Origin: Simiduia agarivorans SA1 = DSM 21679
GTDB lineage: Bacteria; Pseudomonadota; Gammaproteobacteria; Pseudomonadales; Cellvibrionaceae
DNA: 64,000 nt
NCBI RefSeq assembly: GCF_000305785.2
Contig: NC_018868.3
Coordinates: forward strand, 248,001-312,000
Direction: 5' to 3'
In this document: piece by piece, positions 1 to 8,615 of the stretch
How the letters are laid out: each line of letters starts with the position of its first letter
Numbering within the stretch: position 1 is the first letter of the stretch
The notes under the pieces: model-generated
What the model saw: the letters and a program-made list of their open reading frames with translations, nothing else
Told to the model about the DNA's origin: nothing
Databases searched by the model: none
Made by a program: the position numbers and the translations under genes

Positions 1-685
1 ATTGAGATTCAGGCATGAGCGTTTCGCTGATTGACTGTCGATTGCTCTCGATAATTTCCACCAGCTGTCGGCTCATCTCGTGCCGTCGCGGATCTGAATG
101 GGTCGACTGTACCAACATCTGGCGCGCCTTTTTGTAGTAGGCCTGGGCCGAAAACAGATTGCTTTTGTTGGTGGCCTTGTGACCTTGCGCCACCATGGAT
201 ATCACGTCCACCATCAGGTGTTGGTAGGCCAGTTCTTTCAGAAACGCCTGCATTTCCTCGAGTGTGATTTTATTGTGACTCTGACGGTGCCGGATCACTT
301 TGGCTGCTTCCGTCAAATGCTTTTGTGCCATGGCGATTTTTACGTCAGACTCCATGATCCTGTTGGGGCGCGTTTGTCTTTCCGTGATTTGCTGGCTGCG
401 GGCTTCAGCGGAATTGAGTGCCGATTCCAGATAAGGCAGGGAGGAATCCAGTTCTATCATCATTTTGTACATATCGATGATTTCATCGTTGATTTGGGTG
501 AGGATATCCGGGCTCTCCACCAGTGGACTCACCTGGAGCAACAAGGATTCCAGCTCGTCGACCCGGAGCTTTAATTTGTGCAGCCGGATCCGCCGCGAGC
601 GGAGTCGTTCCTCGCGTTGGTTGGCAATGCTGACCACGAGTAAGGAAAGCAGTGCGATAGAGCAAAAAATGATCAGGTAGGCCAA
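1..685 (-). CDS. Membrane-anchored coiled-coil protein, 3' end cut by window
   Basis: I translated this frame directly from the minus strand. It begins at a TTG codon (683-685) preceded by AGGA about six bases upstream, with an in-frame TAG shortly before it, and stays open to the window edge (228 codons). The product starts with one hydrophobic segment (about residues 1-19) followed by Arg/Lys/Glu-rich helical sequence with little predicted globular character, consistent with a short membrane anchor and a coiled coil. It is divergent from topA. In Pseudomonas a conserved hypothetical gene lies in a similar place beside topA. Function is unknown. The gene has no ATG start in the right place, so the start is inferred. 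Confidence 0.6.
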   Translation of the reverse strand, partial: MAYLIIFCSIALLSLLVVSIANQREERLRSRRIRLHKLKLRVDELESLLLQVSPLVESPDILTQINDEIIDMYKMMIELDSSLPYLESALNSAEARSQQITERQTRPNRIMESDVKIAMAQKHLTEAAKVIRHRQSHNKITLEEMQAFLKELAYQHLMVDVISMVAQGHKATNKSNLFSAQAYYKKARQMLVQSTHSDPRRHEMSRQLVEIIESNRQSISETLMPESQ

Positions 686-805
686 TTCTGGGTCCTGAAG
701 CTAAAAATTTTCACAAGGCTGTCGGCCGGTTCCGCTAAAGCTTGAAGGCTTGCGGGATAAATTTTATAAAAATCAGTAGGTTAAGTGCCGTTTTGTGTAG
801 TGACT

Positions 806-840
806 CCAGACTCAGTTTAGACCCTGATTCTGGGCTTTTT
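806..840 (+). other. Terminator-like hairpin in the divergent topA leader region
   Basis: CCAGACTCAG (806-815) and CTGATTCTGG (824-833) can pair with one mismatch around an 8-base loop, followed by GC and five T. It looks like a weak intrinsic terminator, yet lies between two divergent genes (gap 686-1027) and upstream of the topA promoter. It might end a short transcript or be chance. Apart from this hairpin and the promoter at 867-895, I see nothing else in the gap. Confidence 0.3.
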
Positions 841-866
841 GTGCCGATGTGCTAAACACTTATCAC

Positions 867-895
867 TTGACCCTGTGAGTTTCAGGTTTTATATA
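867..895 (+). promoter_or_regulatory. Sigma-70 promoter upstream of topA
   Basis: TTGACC (867-872), a 17-base spacer and TATATA (890-895) form a good sigma-70 type promoter pointing at topA, giving a leader of roughly 125 bases. The topA start is at 1028. Confidence 0.55.
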
Positions 896-1027
896 TGCGC
901 ACCCTGAGTTGCTGCCAATGGCGTTTGCGGGGCCTGTTCGCCTTGTACAAGTCCCGATGGGGTCTTATAAATAGTTTTGTCAGTTGCGCGTATATAAAGA
1001 ACAAAGAAGCAAAATTCGAGAATTTTT

Positions 1028-3718
1028 ATGGCTAAAGCACTTGTCATCGTGGAATCCCCGGCCAAGGCAAAAACGATCAATAAATACCTGGGCAGTGATT
1101 TCGTCGTTAAGTCCAGCGTGGGGCATATCCGCGACCTACCCACCAGTGGCAGTGCAAAGGGTGCCGTAGACCCAAAGGAGCGGGCCAGGCAAGCCGCCAT
1201 AACGCGCAAAATGTCGCCGGAAGAAAAGGCCAGGCACAAGGAAACCAAAGCCCGGGAACAACTGATCAACCGCATGGGCATCGACCCTGAGCATCATTGG
1301 CAGGCCCAATACGCAATCTTGCCGGGCAAGGAAAAAGTGGTTGCTGAATTGCGCTCACTGGCGGCCAAAGCCGATGAAATTTATCTCGCAACGGACTTGG
1401 ACCGCGAAGGAGAGGCCATTGCCTGGCACCTGCGGGAAGCCATTGGTGGTGATGAATCACGCTACAAGCGCGTAGTGTTCAACGAGATTACCAAATCCGC
1501 TATTCAGGAGGCGTTTTCGGAACCCGGCTCGCTGGATATGGACCGCGTAAACGCACAGCAGGCCCGCCGCTTTCTGGACCGGGTGGTGGGTTATATGGTG
1601 TCTCCCCTGTTGTGGGAAAAGGTTGCACGCGGGCTGTCTGCCGGGCGGGTTCAGTCTGTTGCGGTGCGTTTGTTGGTCGAGCGTGAACGTGAAATCCGCG
1701 CCTTTGTTCCCGAAGAATACTGGGATATTTTTGCCAATCTGACCAACCAGCAACAGCAGTCATTGCGCTTTGAAGTCAAACGCCATGCAGGGCAGGCATT
1801 CAAGCCGTTGAACGAAGCCGATGCCATGGTGGCGGTTAAGGCTTTGCAGCCGGCCGAGTTCAGGGTGGCAGAGCGGGAAGACAAACCCACAAAATCAAAA
1901 CCGTCGGCGCCGTTTATCACCTCTACTTTGCAACAGGCTGCCAGTACGCGGCTTGGCTTCTCGGTCAAGAAAACCATGATGATGGCGCAACGGCTGTATG
2001 AGGCGGGCTACATCACCTACATGCGAACGGACTCGACCAATTTATCTGCGGAAGCCGTGAACGCCTGTCGTCACTACATCCAGTCACAGTTCGGGGATCG
2101 TTACCTGCCCGAAGCGCCTAATACCTACGGCAGCAAAGAGGGTGCACAAGAGGCTCACGAAGCCATCCGGCCGTCCGAAGTAACCTTGATGCCCACGCAA
2201 CTCAAAGGCATGGAGCGGGATGCCGAGCGCTTGTATGCCTTGATCTGGCAGCAATTTGTGGCCTGTCAGATGACGCCAGCTGAATTTACATCGACCTCCG
2301 TTGTGGTACATGCGGCGGACTACGAGTTGCGCACCCGCGGGCGCGTGATCCGGTTTGATGGTTTTATGAAAGTCATGCCGCCGCAAGCCAAAAAAGACGA
2401 AGACGTGGTATTGCCCGACGTGAAAGTGGGCGAGCTGTTGAACCTGGTCAAACTCGAGCCAAACCAGCATTTCACCAAGCCGCCCGCACGATACTCGGAA
2501 GCGGCGTTGGTGAAAGAGCTTGAAAAGCGCGGTATTGGCCGGCCTTCAACCTACGCTGCGATTATTTCCACCATTCAGGATCGGGGTTACGCGCGTCTGG
2601 AAGGGCGGCGGTTCTTTGCTGAAAAAATGGGGGACATCGTCACCGAGCGCCTGGTCGAAAGCTTCGATGATCTGATGGCTTACTCCTTTACCGCAGAGTT
2701 GGAGCAATCGTTGGATCAGATCGCGACCGGTGAGCGCGGCTGGCAGGACGTACTGGACGAGTTTTACCAGAACTTTTCCAAGAAACTGGCAGAAGCCAAA
2801 GCGGCCGACGGCGGTATGCGCGCCAATGATCCCACCGATACCGATATCGCCTGCGGTCAGTGTGGCCGCCATATGCAGATTCGCACTGGCTCGACGGGTG
2901 TGTTTCTGGGTTGCTCGGGCTACGGTTTACCACCCAAAGAGCGATGCAAAAATACCATGAATCTGGTGTCCGGCGATGAAGTGATCAGTGCCGATGACGA
3001 GGACGCAGAGACTCAGGCATTGCGCAAAAAGCGGCGCTGCAAATTGTGCCGTGCGGCCATGGACAGCTACCTGCTGGATGAAACGCGCAAGCTGCACATC
3101 TGCGGCAACAACCCCGATTGTTCCGGTTTTGAAGTGGAAGCCGGTAGCTTCAAGATCAAAGGTTACGATGGGCCCACGCTCGAGTGCGATAAGTGTGGCA
3201 GCGAAATGCAGCTCAAAACCGGCCGCTTTGGCAAGTACTTTGGCTGCACCAATGAGGCCTGTAAGAACACCCGCAAGCTGCTTAAAAATGGCGAAGCGGC
3301 ACCCCCCAAAATGGATCCGGTGCCCATGCCGGAACTGGCTTGCCAGAAAGTGGACGACACCTACATCCTGCGCGATGGTGCTGCAGGTTTGTTCCTGGCT
3401 GCCAGTCAGTTTCCGAAAAACCGCGAGACCCGGGCACCGCTGGTGAGCGAATTGCTACCGCACAAGGATGAGATCGATTCCAAATATGCGTTTCTTATGA
3501 AGGCGCCTGTTGTGGACGACGAAGGTAATCCCACGCTGGTCCGGTTCAACCGGAAAGAAAAAACCCACTACGTCCAGTCTGAAGTGGATGGTAAGGCATC
3601 GGGTTGGAAAGCCGTGTACGAAGGCGGCAAGTGGGTGACCGAGGTGGCACGTAAAGCCAAAAAAGCCCCGGTCAAGAAAAAGGCAACCAAGAAAAAAGCC
3701 CCGGCCAAAAAGGCCTGA
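1028..3718 (+). CDS. topA: DNA topoisomerase I (type IA)
   Basis: Relaxes negatively supercoiled DNA by transient single-strand cleavage. The 896-residue product has the N-terminal TOPRIM domain with E9 and the acidic triad D123/D125/E127 in DLDREGE. The active-site tyrosine is Y331 in the TYMRTDS motif. It continues through the toroidal core to three four-cysteine zinc modules between about residues 610 and 755, then a lysine/alanine-rich tail ([11 protein letters not shown] and similar) that should bind DNA. Length and domain order match gammaproteobacterial TopA. A DUF6586 gene starts three bases after its stop codon and is probably cotranscribed. Confidence 0.97.
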   Translation: MAKALVIVESPAKAKTINKYLGSDFVVKSSVGHIRDLPTSGSAKGAVDPKERARQAAITRKMSPEEKARHKETKAREQLINRMGIDPEHHWQAQYAILPGKEKVVAELRSLAAKADEIYLATDLDREGEAIAWHLREAIGGDESRYKRVVFNEITKSAIQEAFSEPGSLDMDRVNAQQARRFLDRVVGYMVSPLLWEKVARGLSAGRVQSVAVRLLVEREREIRAFVPEEYWDIFANLTNQQQQSLRFEVKRHAGQAFKPLNEADAMVAVKALQPAEFRVAEREDKPTKSKPSAPFITSTLQQAASTRLGFSVKKTMMMAQRLYEAGYITYMRTDSTNLSAEAVNACRHYIQSQFGDRYLPEAPNTYGSKEGAQEAHEAIRPSEVTLMPTQLKGMERDAERLYALIWQQFVACQMTPAEFTSTSVVVHAADYELRTRGRVIRFDGFMKVMPPQAKKDEDVVLPDVKVGELLNLVKLEPNQHFTKPPARYSEAALVKELEKRGIGRPSTYAAIISTIQDRGYARLEGRRFFAEKMGDIVTERLVESFDDLMAYSFTAELEQSLDQIATGERGWQDVLDEFYQNFSKKLAEAKAADGGMRANDPTDTDIACGQCGRHMQIRTGSTGVFLGCSGYGLPPKERCKNTMNLVSGDEVISADDEDAETQALRKKRRCKLCRAAMDSYLLDETRKLHICGNNPDCSGFEVEAGSFKIKGYDGPTLECDKCGSEMQLKTGRFGKYFGCTNEACKNTRKLLKNGEAAPPKMDPVPMPELACQKVDDTYILRDGAAGLFLAASQFPKNRETRAPLVSELLPHKDEIDSKYAFLMKAPVVDDEGNPTLVRFNRKEKTHYVQSEVDGKASGWKAVYEGGKWVTEVARKAKKAPVKKKATKKKAPAKKA

Positions 3719-3721
3719 GCC

Positions 3722-4183
3722 ATGGCCGCCAGCCTGAATCAACAATTTGCCTGGTGTGAGCTGCTGCTGGCCCAATGGGGCGCTGACAGTCTGCCGTGGC
3801 GACAGGACGCGTTGGTGCAGTCGCTCAGCTGGCACCTGCACATCGCCTATTGTGCGTTGCTGCGCGATATGGCGGGCGCTGCGCGTTTGCCGCTGACGGT
3901 GGCGCCTACCAGTGTTCTCGCCCTGATCGAACGAATCCCGGACGGCCGTAACTGCCCTGCCGAGTGGGAAGAGCTGGCGCAGCTGGAGTCCGGGGATAGT
4001 TGGCTTTCGGCTTTACGCTCACAGCCGGCGACGCCCGCCCAGGTATTGGACACAGGACAAGCGCAAAACGCCTTGATTGCCTCGAGCCAGGGTGCGGCTC
4101 TGGATGTGAATGGTTGCCGCGAGGCGCTGGTGGCGCTCAAACGCTTCACCGAGCGCTGGCGAGAACTCGGGCAGGAGTACTAG
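3722..4183 (+). CDS. DUF6586 family protein
   Basis: A 153-residue, mostly helical protein rich in Ala and Leu, with no signal peptide or membrane segment. The start is only three bases after the topA stop, so translational coupling is likely. Proteins of this family sit directly after topA in pseudomonads and relatives; no biochemical role is established. The assignment rests on position and overall sequence character. Confidence 0.75.
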   Translation: MAASLNQQFAWCELLLAQWGADSLPWRQDALVQSLSWHLHIAYCALLRDMAGAARLPLTVAPTSVLALIERIPDGRNCPAEWEELAQLESGDSWLSALRSQPATPAQVLDTGQAQNALIASSQGAALDVNGCREALVALKRFTERWRELGQEY

Positions 4184-4264
4184 CGGCTTTCGCTGCCTCC
4201 AGACCGGCGCGCATGATATGCAAAATACTGTTAGACTAGCGTCTGAATGCAGTCAGGAGTAAGC

Positions 4265-4522
4265 ATGTCCTCTGATTTATACGAAATCATTGAGCTCTCA
4301 ACCGGTGAAATCGCATTGCGGCGGGCAGCGGAAGAGGGTGAGCCGCTGGTGGTGATTAAGTTCTCCGAGGAGTCCTTGTATTTCTTGAAGGATGCTAAGT
4401 ACGAAGTTGCCAAGGCCATGATTGAAGCCGGTATGGAAGCCGCCGGTGAGGCAGCTATAGCGTCCGGCATAGAGCCTGACGGTGGCGATATCACCCGCGA
4501 TCAAACCAAAACACTGCATTGA
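4265..4522 (+). CDS. Small conserved hypothetical protein
   Basis: An 85-residue protein beginning MSSDLYEIIELSTGEIALRR. I chose the ATG at 4265 because AGGAG lies at 4256-4260, four bases upstream; the ORF can be extended six codons to 4247 but that start has no Shine-Dalgarno. It shows a short beta-rich N-terminus, then an Ala/Glu/Met-rich helix (residues about 38-65). A similar small gene occurs between the DUF6586 gene and sulA in Pseudomonas. No function is known. A short CCCTGACAGGG stem with T5 at 4642-4657 may end this transcript, but it is weak. Confidence 0.7.
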   Translation: MSSDLYEIIELSTGEIALRRAAEEGEPLVVIKFSEESLYFLKDAKYEVAKAMIEAGMEAAGEAAIASGIEPDGGDITRDQTKTLH

Positions 4523-4667
4523 TCTCAAGGGGCTGATGGTGACACGGCTGGCCAGCCGCAATGGCCGGCATTAAAACCACCCAAGCCTTAATTAATCCCG
4601 GGATTCGCGATCCCAGTTCGTGCGGCTTACCTTTCAATATTGCCCTGACAGGGTTTTTAACCGTGTT

Positions 4668-5078
4668 CTAGTGCAAGTTGCCTTTTACCAGGAGCGCCCT
4701 GCAATTCCCAATGCTTGCGGCTTGCTCCATTTCCGCCGTAATGGCCGATTCAGCGTTGATTTCAGCAACCACCGTATGGCTGTTCCCTGCGGCGAGAGCC
4801 TCCCAGGTCATCCACAGTGCACTTTCGGGCGAGTCGGCCCGGATTACCCTGATGCTGCGAGGGTTTAATCCTTGCTGTCGTAACCACGCCTGGCTGATGC
4901 TGCCGTGGCTGATGATGGTAAGCCAGCGCTGGTCATCTTCATTGCCCAGAAAGCGCAGCATGGGCAGTAATAGCGCCGATTGCTGGCTCCAGGGAATGAT
5001 CAGCTCGGTGACCCGATGCTCTGGGGCATGGGGCTGGGTAAAGGCGTTGGGGGATTGTTGCAGCGCCAGATTCATCAC
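4668..5078 (-). CDS. sulA: SulA-type SOS cell division inhibitor
   Basis: A 136-residue protein of the SulA/RecA-like fold family, expected to block FtsZ polymerisation during DNA damage. The core around residues 20-110 (ITELIIPW-type strand, LTIISHG, and the [11 protein letters not shown] stretch) matches Pseudomonas-type SulA. Its ATG overlaps the lexA stop codon by four bases (ATGA), so the two genes form one transcription unit controlled by the LexA boxes upstream of lexA. This operon organisation is known from pseudomonads and differs from E. coli, where sulA is separate. Confidence 0.85.
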   Translation of the reverse strand: MMNLALQQSPNAFTQPHAPEHRVTELIIPWSQQSALLLPMLRFLGNEDDQRWLTIISHGSISQAWLRQQGLNPRSIRVIRADSPESALWMTWEALAAGNSHTVVAEINAESAITAEMEQAASIGNCRALLVKGNLH

Positions 5079-5683
5079 AGTTTACCCCGGCGCATGACAC
5101 CCACGCTCAAGCCTTCGATGGCAAATTCTTCCGATTTAAGGTCGACTTCAATGACCTCAAAGTCCGGGTTTTCCGGGTGCAGTCTCACGCTGGCACTGCC
5201 GCGCTTGTGCTCAAACCGTTTGACCGTCACATCATCGCCAATGCGCGCCACCACAATATCGCCATTGCGGGCGTTCTGTGTGCTGTGTACCGCTAACAGA
5301 TCCCCATCGAGTATGCCGATGTCTTTCATACTCATCCCATGTACGCGCAGCAGGTAGTCGGCGCGGGGGCTGAAAAAATTGGCGGGCACTTCGCAATACT
5401 CTTCGATATTTTCTTCGGCCAGTATGGGGTTGCCCGCGGCCACCCGGCCCACCAGAGGCAGGCCGGTTTCTGACTCCGGTAACCGGATGCCCCGGGATGC
5501 GCCGGCCACCATCTCAATGGCACCTTTGCGCGCCAGCGCCTTCAGGTGTTCCTCCGCGGCATTGGCCGATCGGAAGCCCAGTTCTTGTGCGATCTCGGCA
5601 CGGGTTGGCGGGTAGCCGGTTTCATCAATGCAGCGTTTGATCAGGTCGAGCACTTCCTGTTGACGGGCGGTGAGTTTGATCAT
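5075..5683 (-). CDS. lexA: LexA repressor
   Basis: SOS repressor of 202 residues. The N-terminal winged-helix domain (1-70) is followed by the self-cleavage site A83-G84 in VGRVAAGNP and the S24 protease dyad S118 (GMSMKD) and K155 (DVTVKRF). All catalytic parts are intact, so RecA-stimulated autocleavage should work. It leads the lexA-sulA operon and is autoregulated through two LexA boxes at 5704-5738. The divergent LOG-family gene shares the same intergenic region. Confidence 0.97.
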   Translation of the reverse strand: MIKLTARQQEVLDLIKRCIDETGYPPTRAEIAQELGFRSANAAEEHLKALARKGAIEMVAGASRGIRLPESETGLPLVGRVAAGNPILAEENIEEYCEVPANFFSPRADYLLRVHGMSMKDIGILDGDLLAVHSTQNARNGDIVVARIGDDVTVKRFEHKRGSASVRLHPENPDFEVIEVDLKSEEFAIEGLSVGVMRRGKL

Positions 5684-5703
5684 CCGTAGCTCCTGAGGCT
5701 GGT

Positions 5704-5719
5704 CTGTTTATTTGTACAG
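5704..5719. promoter_or_regulatory. LexA (SOS) box 1
   Basis: CTGTTTATTTGTACAG fits the CTGT-N8-ACAG LexA operator consensus. It lies about 20 bases upstream of the lexA start. Confidence 0.85.
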
Positions 5720-5722
5720 TTG

Positions 5723-5738
5723 CTGTGATTATATACAG
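5723..5738. promoter_or_regulatory. LexA (SOS) box 2
   Basis: CTGTGATTATATACAG fits CTGT-N8-ACAG, with the AT-rich centre of strong sites. Its centre is 19 bases from that of box 1, close to two helical turns, so two LexA dimers could bind side by side. Tandem boxes are typical of lexA autoregulation. Confidence 0.9.
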
Positions 5739-5826
5739 TAAAATTTATTCGGCAAGCAGTTGCGGGGAATAGCTATACTGAATTGGAAGGAAAAGAGAAT
5801 AGTGCATTGATATATAAGGAGTTTTT

Positions 5827-6477
5827 ATGTTTGATGCAAAAATGCCAGAAGCCTGGCGGGTGCTGCGAATTCAATCTGAACTGGTGGATGGGATAGAGCA
5901 GCTGATCAAAATCAAAGGTGCTGTGACCGTATTCGGCAGCGCCCGTACGCCGGAAGAACATCCCTATTATGCGGCGGCGGAAACCCTGGGTCGCCTGATG
6001 GCAGAAGCCGGGGTGCCGGTGATTACCGGTGGCGGACCCGGCATCATGGAGGCGGCCAATAAGGGCGCGAAGGACGCCGGCGGCGTCAGTATCGGGCTCA
6101 ATATCACTTTACCCATGGAGCAGGCGCCCAATCCCTACCAGACCATCAGTCTGACTTTCCGGTATTTCTTTGTCCGCAAGCTCATGTTTGTCAAACACGC
6201 GGTCGGGTTTGTAATCATGCCGGGCGGTTTTGGTACCCTCGATGAGCTGTTCGAAGCTCTCACCCTGGTTCAGACCGGCAAAGTGGCCAGCTTTCCGATT
6301 GTGTTGGTGAATCGTGAATACTGGGCCGGGCTGGTGGACTGGTTAAAAAACCGGATGTTGGCCGATGGCAATATCAATCTGGAGGATATGGCGCTGGTGC
6401 AGGTGGTCGATACGCCGGAACAGGCCGCCGATATTATCAAAGCCCACCTGGTGGCACGCAATGCGGGGTCCAGTTAA
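5827..6477 (+). CDS. LOG-family nucleotide phosphoribohydrolase (TIGR00730)
   Basis: A 216-residue Rossmann-like protein with the LOG signatures GGGPGIMEAANKGA (about 63-76) and PGGFGTLDELFE (about 134-145). The family hydrolyses the N-glycosidic bond of nucleoside 5'-monophosphates (cytokinin riboside phosphates in plants, AMP and other NMPs in bacteria). The start ATG follows AAGGAG with good spacing. It is divergent from lexA, so the LexA boxes might also affect it, but no separate promoter is evident to me. The exact substrate is unknown. Confidence 0.85.
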   Translation: MFDAKMPEAWRVLRIQSELVDGIEQLIKIKGAVTVFGSARTPEEHPYYAAAETLGRLMAEAGVPVITGGGPGIMEAANKGAKDAGGVSIGLNITLPMEQAPNPYQTISLTFRYFFVRKLMFVKHAVGFVIMPGGFGTLDELFEALTLVQTGKVASFPIVLVNREYWAGLVDWLKNRMLADGNINLEDMALVQVVDTPEQAADIIKAHLVARNAGSS

Positions 6478-6486
6478 GGGGGTGTT

Positions 6487-6807
6487 TCAGGCATCGTCAA
6501 AGCCCTCGAACGTATCGCCCTCTAGCAGGTCGATGACGCTGTCGGGATCAAACGGTGTGGTGGAATCATTATCTGGCGCGTTGGGTAGGGTTGCGGTGTC
6601 ACCAAAGCCCGCCATCGCATCTTCGGGCTCTGCGGCGTATTGCAGCGCCAGTGCCTGCCAGTTTTCTGCATCCAGCTCGTCGAGGTCGCCATCAACGTAC
6701 TGGATGGCGATGCTGGCGGTATGCTCGTCGATCGCCACAATCTCAAAATGCTGACCGGTTTCGACGTTCAGATACCATTGTCCGGTGCGCGCCAGTATTT
6801 TCATCAT
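6487..6807 (-). CDS. DUF6763-type small acidic protein
   Basis: A 106-residue acidic protein starting MMKILARTGQWYLNVETGQ. The ATG at 6807 has AGGAGG five to six bases upstream; an upstream in-frame extension to 6825 would swallow this Shine-Dalgarno and is rejected. Residues 5-50 form an SH3-like beta-rich module (GQWYLNVETG, FEIVAIDE, IAIQYVDGDLDELD) and the C-terminal half is an acidic tail. It resembles gammaproteobacterial proteins annotated DUF6763. Function is unknown. It is convergent with the LOG gene, nine bases apart. Confidence 0.7.
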   Translation of the reverse strand: MMKILARTGQWYLNVETGQHFEIVAIDEHTASIAIQYVDGDLDELDAENWQALALQYAAEPEDAMAGFGDTATLPNAPDNDSTTPFDPDSVIDLLEGDTFEGFDDA

Positions 6808-6863
6808 TGCCACCTCCTCAAACACTATACGCCCACCGGTGATTTTTTACACAATGGGTATCC

Positions 6864-6894
6864 TTGACAGAAAATTAATGTAAACGTATGTTCG
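6864..6894 (+). promoter_or_regulatory. psrA promoter with overlapping operator-like palindrome
   Basis: TTGACA (6864-6869), a 17-base spacer and TATGTT (6887-6892) form a near-consensus promoter. AAAC-GTAT-GTTC (6882-6893) overlaps the -10 element and resembles the published PsrA site (GAAAC, short spacer, GTTTC) with one mismatch. Autorepression is inferred. Confidence 0.55.
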
Positions 6895-6939
6895 AAAGCT
6901 TATATTGACTGCCACGCCTGAACATTCAAGAGACTGTCC

Positions 6940-7569
6940 ATGTCACAACCCGATACCGTAGCCCGCATTCTCGATGCAGCCGAAGCGCTGTTTGCCGAGC
7001 GGGGTTTTGCGGAAACATCACTCAGAACCATTACCAGCACCGCCGGTGTCAATCTGGCTGCGGTTAACTACCACTTTGGGTCGAAAAAAGAACTGATTCA
7101 GGCGGTTTTCGCCCGCTTTCTCACGCCATTCTGCCAGGAGCTTGAGCGTTCATTGGTCAAGCTGGTTGACCGCAAGGGAACCGAGCTGTCGCCGGAAGAT
7201 TTGCTCGAATGCCTGTTTTCCACCATATGTGACGGTTCGGAGGAGGGCAGTTATGCCGCCCAGCGCTTTATGCGGTTGTTGGGGCTCGCCTATGCCCAGT
7301 CGCAAGGCCATATCCGGCGGTTTATCATTGCCCGTTATGGCGAGCACTATCAGCGATTCACCGGCTTGCTGAAAAAAGCGGCGCCTGAAATCGACCCGGT
7401 GACTTTTTACTGGCGATTGTATTTCATGCTGGGGGCCACCATTTTTACCTTGTCGAGTTTTGATTCCATCAGTGGCATCCTGAAAGAAGATTTTGGTCAG
7501 GACAGTACCGTACTCGGCACAACCCAAATGATGGTGCCGGCACTGGCCGGTATGTTTACCGTAAAATAA
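6940..7569 (+). CDS. psrA: TetR-family regulator, PsrA type
   Basis: A 209-residue TetR regulator with the helix-turn-helix in residues 9-55 (ARILDAAEALFAERG, TSLRTITSTAGVNLAAVNYHFGSKKEL). In Pseudomonas the orthologue sits at the same place between lexA and nagZ, responds to long-chain fatty acids and controls fatty acid beta-oxidation and rpoS. The sequence and synteny fit this well; the regulon here cannot be read from the window. The promoter shows a candidate self-operator. Confidence 0.82.
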   Translation: MSQPDTVARILDAAEALFAERGFAETSLRTITSTAGVNLAAVNYHFGSKKELIQAVFARFLTPFCQELERSLVKLVDRKGTELSPEDLLECLFSTICDGSEEGSYAAQRFMRLLGLAYAQSQGHIRRFIIARYGEHYQRFTGLLKKAAPEIDPVTFYWRLYFMLGATIFTLSSFDSISGILKEDFGQDSTVLGTTQMMVPALAGMFTVK

Positions 7570-7590
7570 TTCAGTATAAGAGATCATTTC

Positions 7591-8610
7591 ATGACGGTTG
7601 GTGTTGTCATGCTCGACGTGGCGGGCCTTGCGCTTACGCCGTACGATAAAGCCCTGCTGAAAAATCCTCAGGTTGGCGGCTTGATCCTGTTTTCCCGCAA
7701 TTACCGCGACCGTGAGCAGCTCATGGCGCTGGTTACCTCAATCCGTGCTTGCAGTCCGGACATTGTGATCGCTGTGGACCATGAGGGTGGGCGCGTGCAG
7801 CGGTTTCGCGACGGCTTTACCCGGATTCCCGCTATGCAAAGCTTTTTGCCCGCCTACCGGACGGCGCCGGCAGCGACACTTGCGCGAGTGCGCGATGTGG
7901 GCTGGCTGATGGCGAGTGAATTACTGGCGTGCGGGATCGATATCAGTTTCGCACCGGTGCTGGATGTGGATGACCATCACTGTCAGGTCATTGCCGATCG
8001 CGCGTTTTCGCCCGACCCCAGTGAGGTGGTTGTGCTGGCAGGAGCGTTTATGGATGGCATGCATGAAGCGGGTATGGCGACCACGGGCAAGCATTTTCCT
8101 GGCCATGGCTCTGTAACCGGCGACAGTCATTTGGTCCAGCCGATAGACGACAGGCCCCTGGCACAAGTGACCGCGCATGATTTGATTCCTTTTGCCCGGC
8201 TTGCACCAAAGCTGGACGCCGTTATGCCTGCACATATCGTTTTCAGTCAGGTGGATGACCAGCCAGTGGGATTTTCCGCGCATTGGTTAAAAACCGTTTT
8301 GCGCGGGCAGTTGAATTTCAATGGGGTCATTTTCAGCGATGACTTGTCAATGGCTGGTGCCGAGAGTGCGGGCAGCTATGCCGCGCGCGCGGATGCCGCG
8401 TTGAAGGCGGGCTGTGACATGGTGTTGGTGTGCAACCAGCGCGAGGCGGCGCAGGAAGTGGTGCAGCATTTGTCCGAGCTTGCTCAACCCGGCTCTGAAC
8501 GTTTGCCTGCGATGCGCGCGCGCAAGCGCTGTCATTGGCAGGATCTTCACGATAATCCACGCTGGCAGCGCATGGCTGCCGAACTTTCACCCGAGACTAT
8601 GGAAGGCTAG
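7591..8610 (+). CDS. nagZ: Beta-N-acetylhexosaminidase NagZ (GH3)
   Basis: Cytoplasmic enzyme that removes GlcNAc from anhydromuropeptides in cell-wall recycling. The 339-residue product has the GH3 motif KHFPGHGSVTGDSH (167-180), whose flexible loop carries the His/Asp general acid-base pair, and the nucleophile D250 in FSDDLSMAG. No signal peptide is present, as expected. It follows psrA by 21 bases and is followed immediately by a mechanosensitive channel gene. Confidence 0.95.
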   Translation: MTVGVVMLDVAGLALTPYDKALLKNPQVGGLILFSRNYRDREQLMALVTSIRACSPDIVIAVDHEGGRVQRFRDGFTRIPAMQSFLPAYRTAPAATLARVRDVGWLMASELLACGIDISFAPVLDVDDHHCQVIADRAFSPDPSEVVVLAGAFMDGMHEAGMATTGKHFPGHGSVTGDSHLVQPIDDRPLAQVTAHDLIPFARLAPKLDAVMPAHIVFSQVDDQPVGFSAHWLKTVLRGQLNFNGVIFSDDLSMAGAESAGSYAARADAALKAGCDMVLVCNQREAAQEVVQHLSELAQPGSERLPAMRARKRCHWQDLHDNPRWQRMAAELSPETMEG

Positions 8611-8615
8611 TGGCC

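Noticed and set aside
98..574. 158-codon plus-strand ORF at the start of the window
   Set aside because: The minus-strand frame over the same bases encodes a membrane anchor and coiled coil with a ribosome site; the plus-strand product has no family character.
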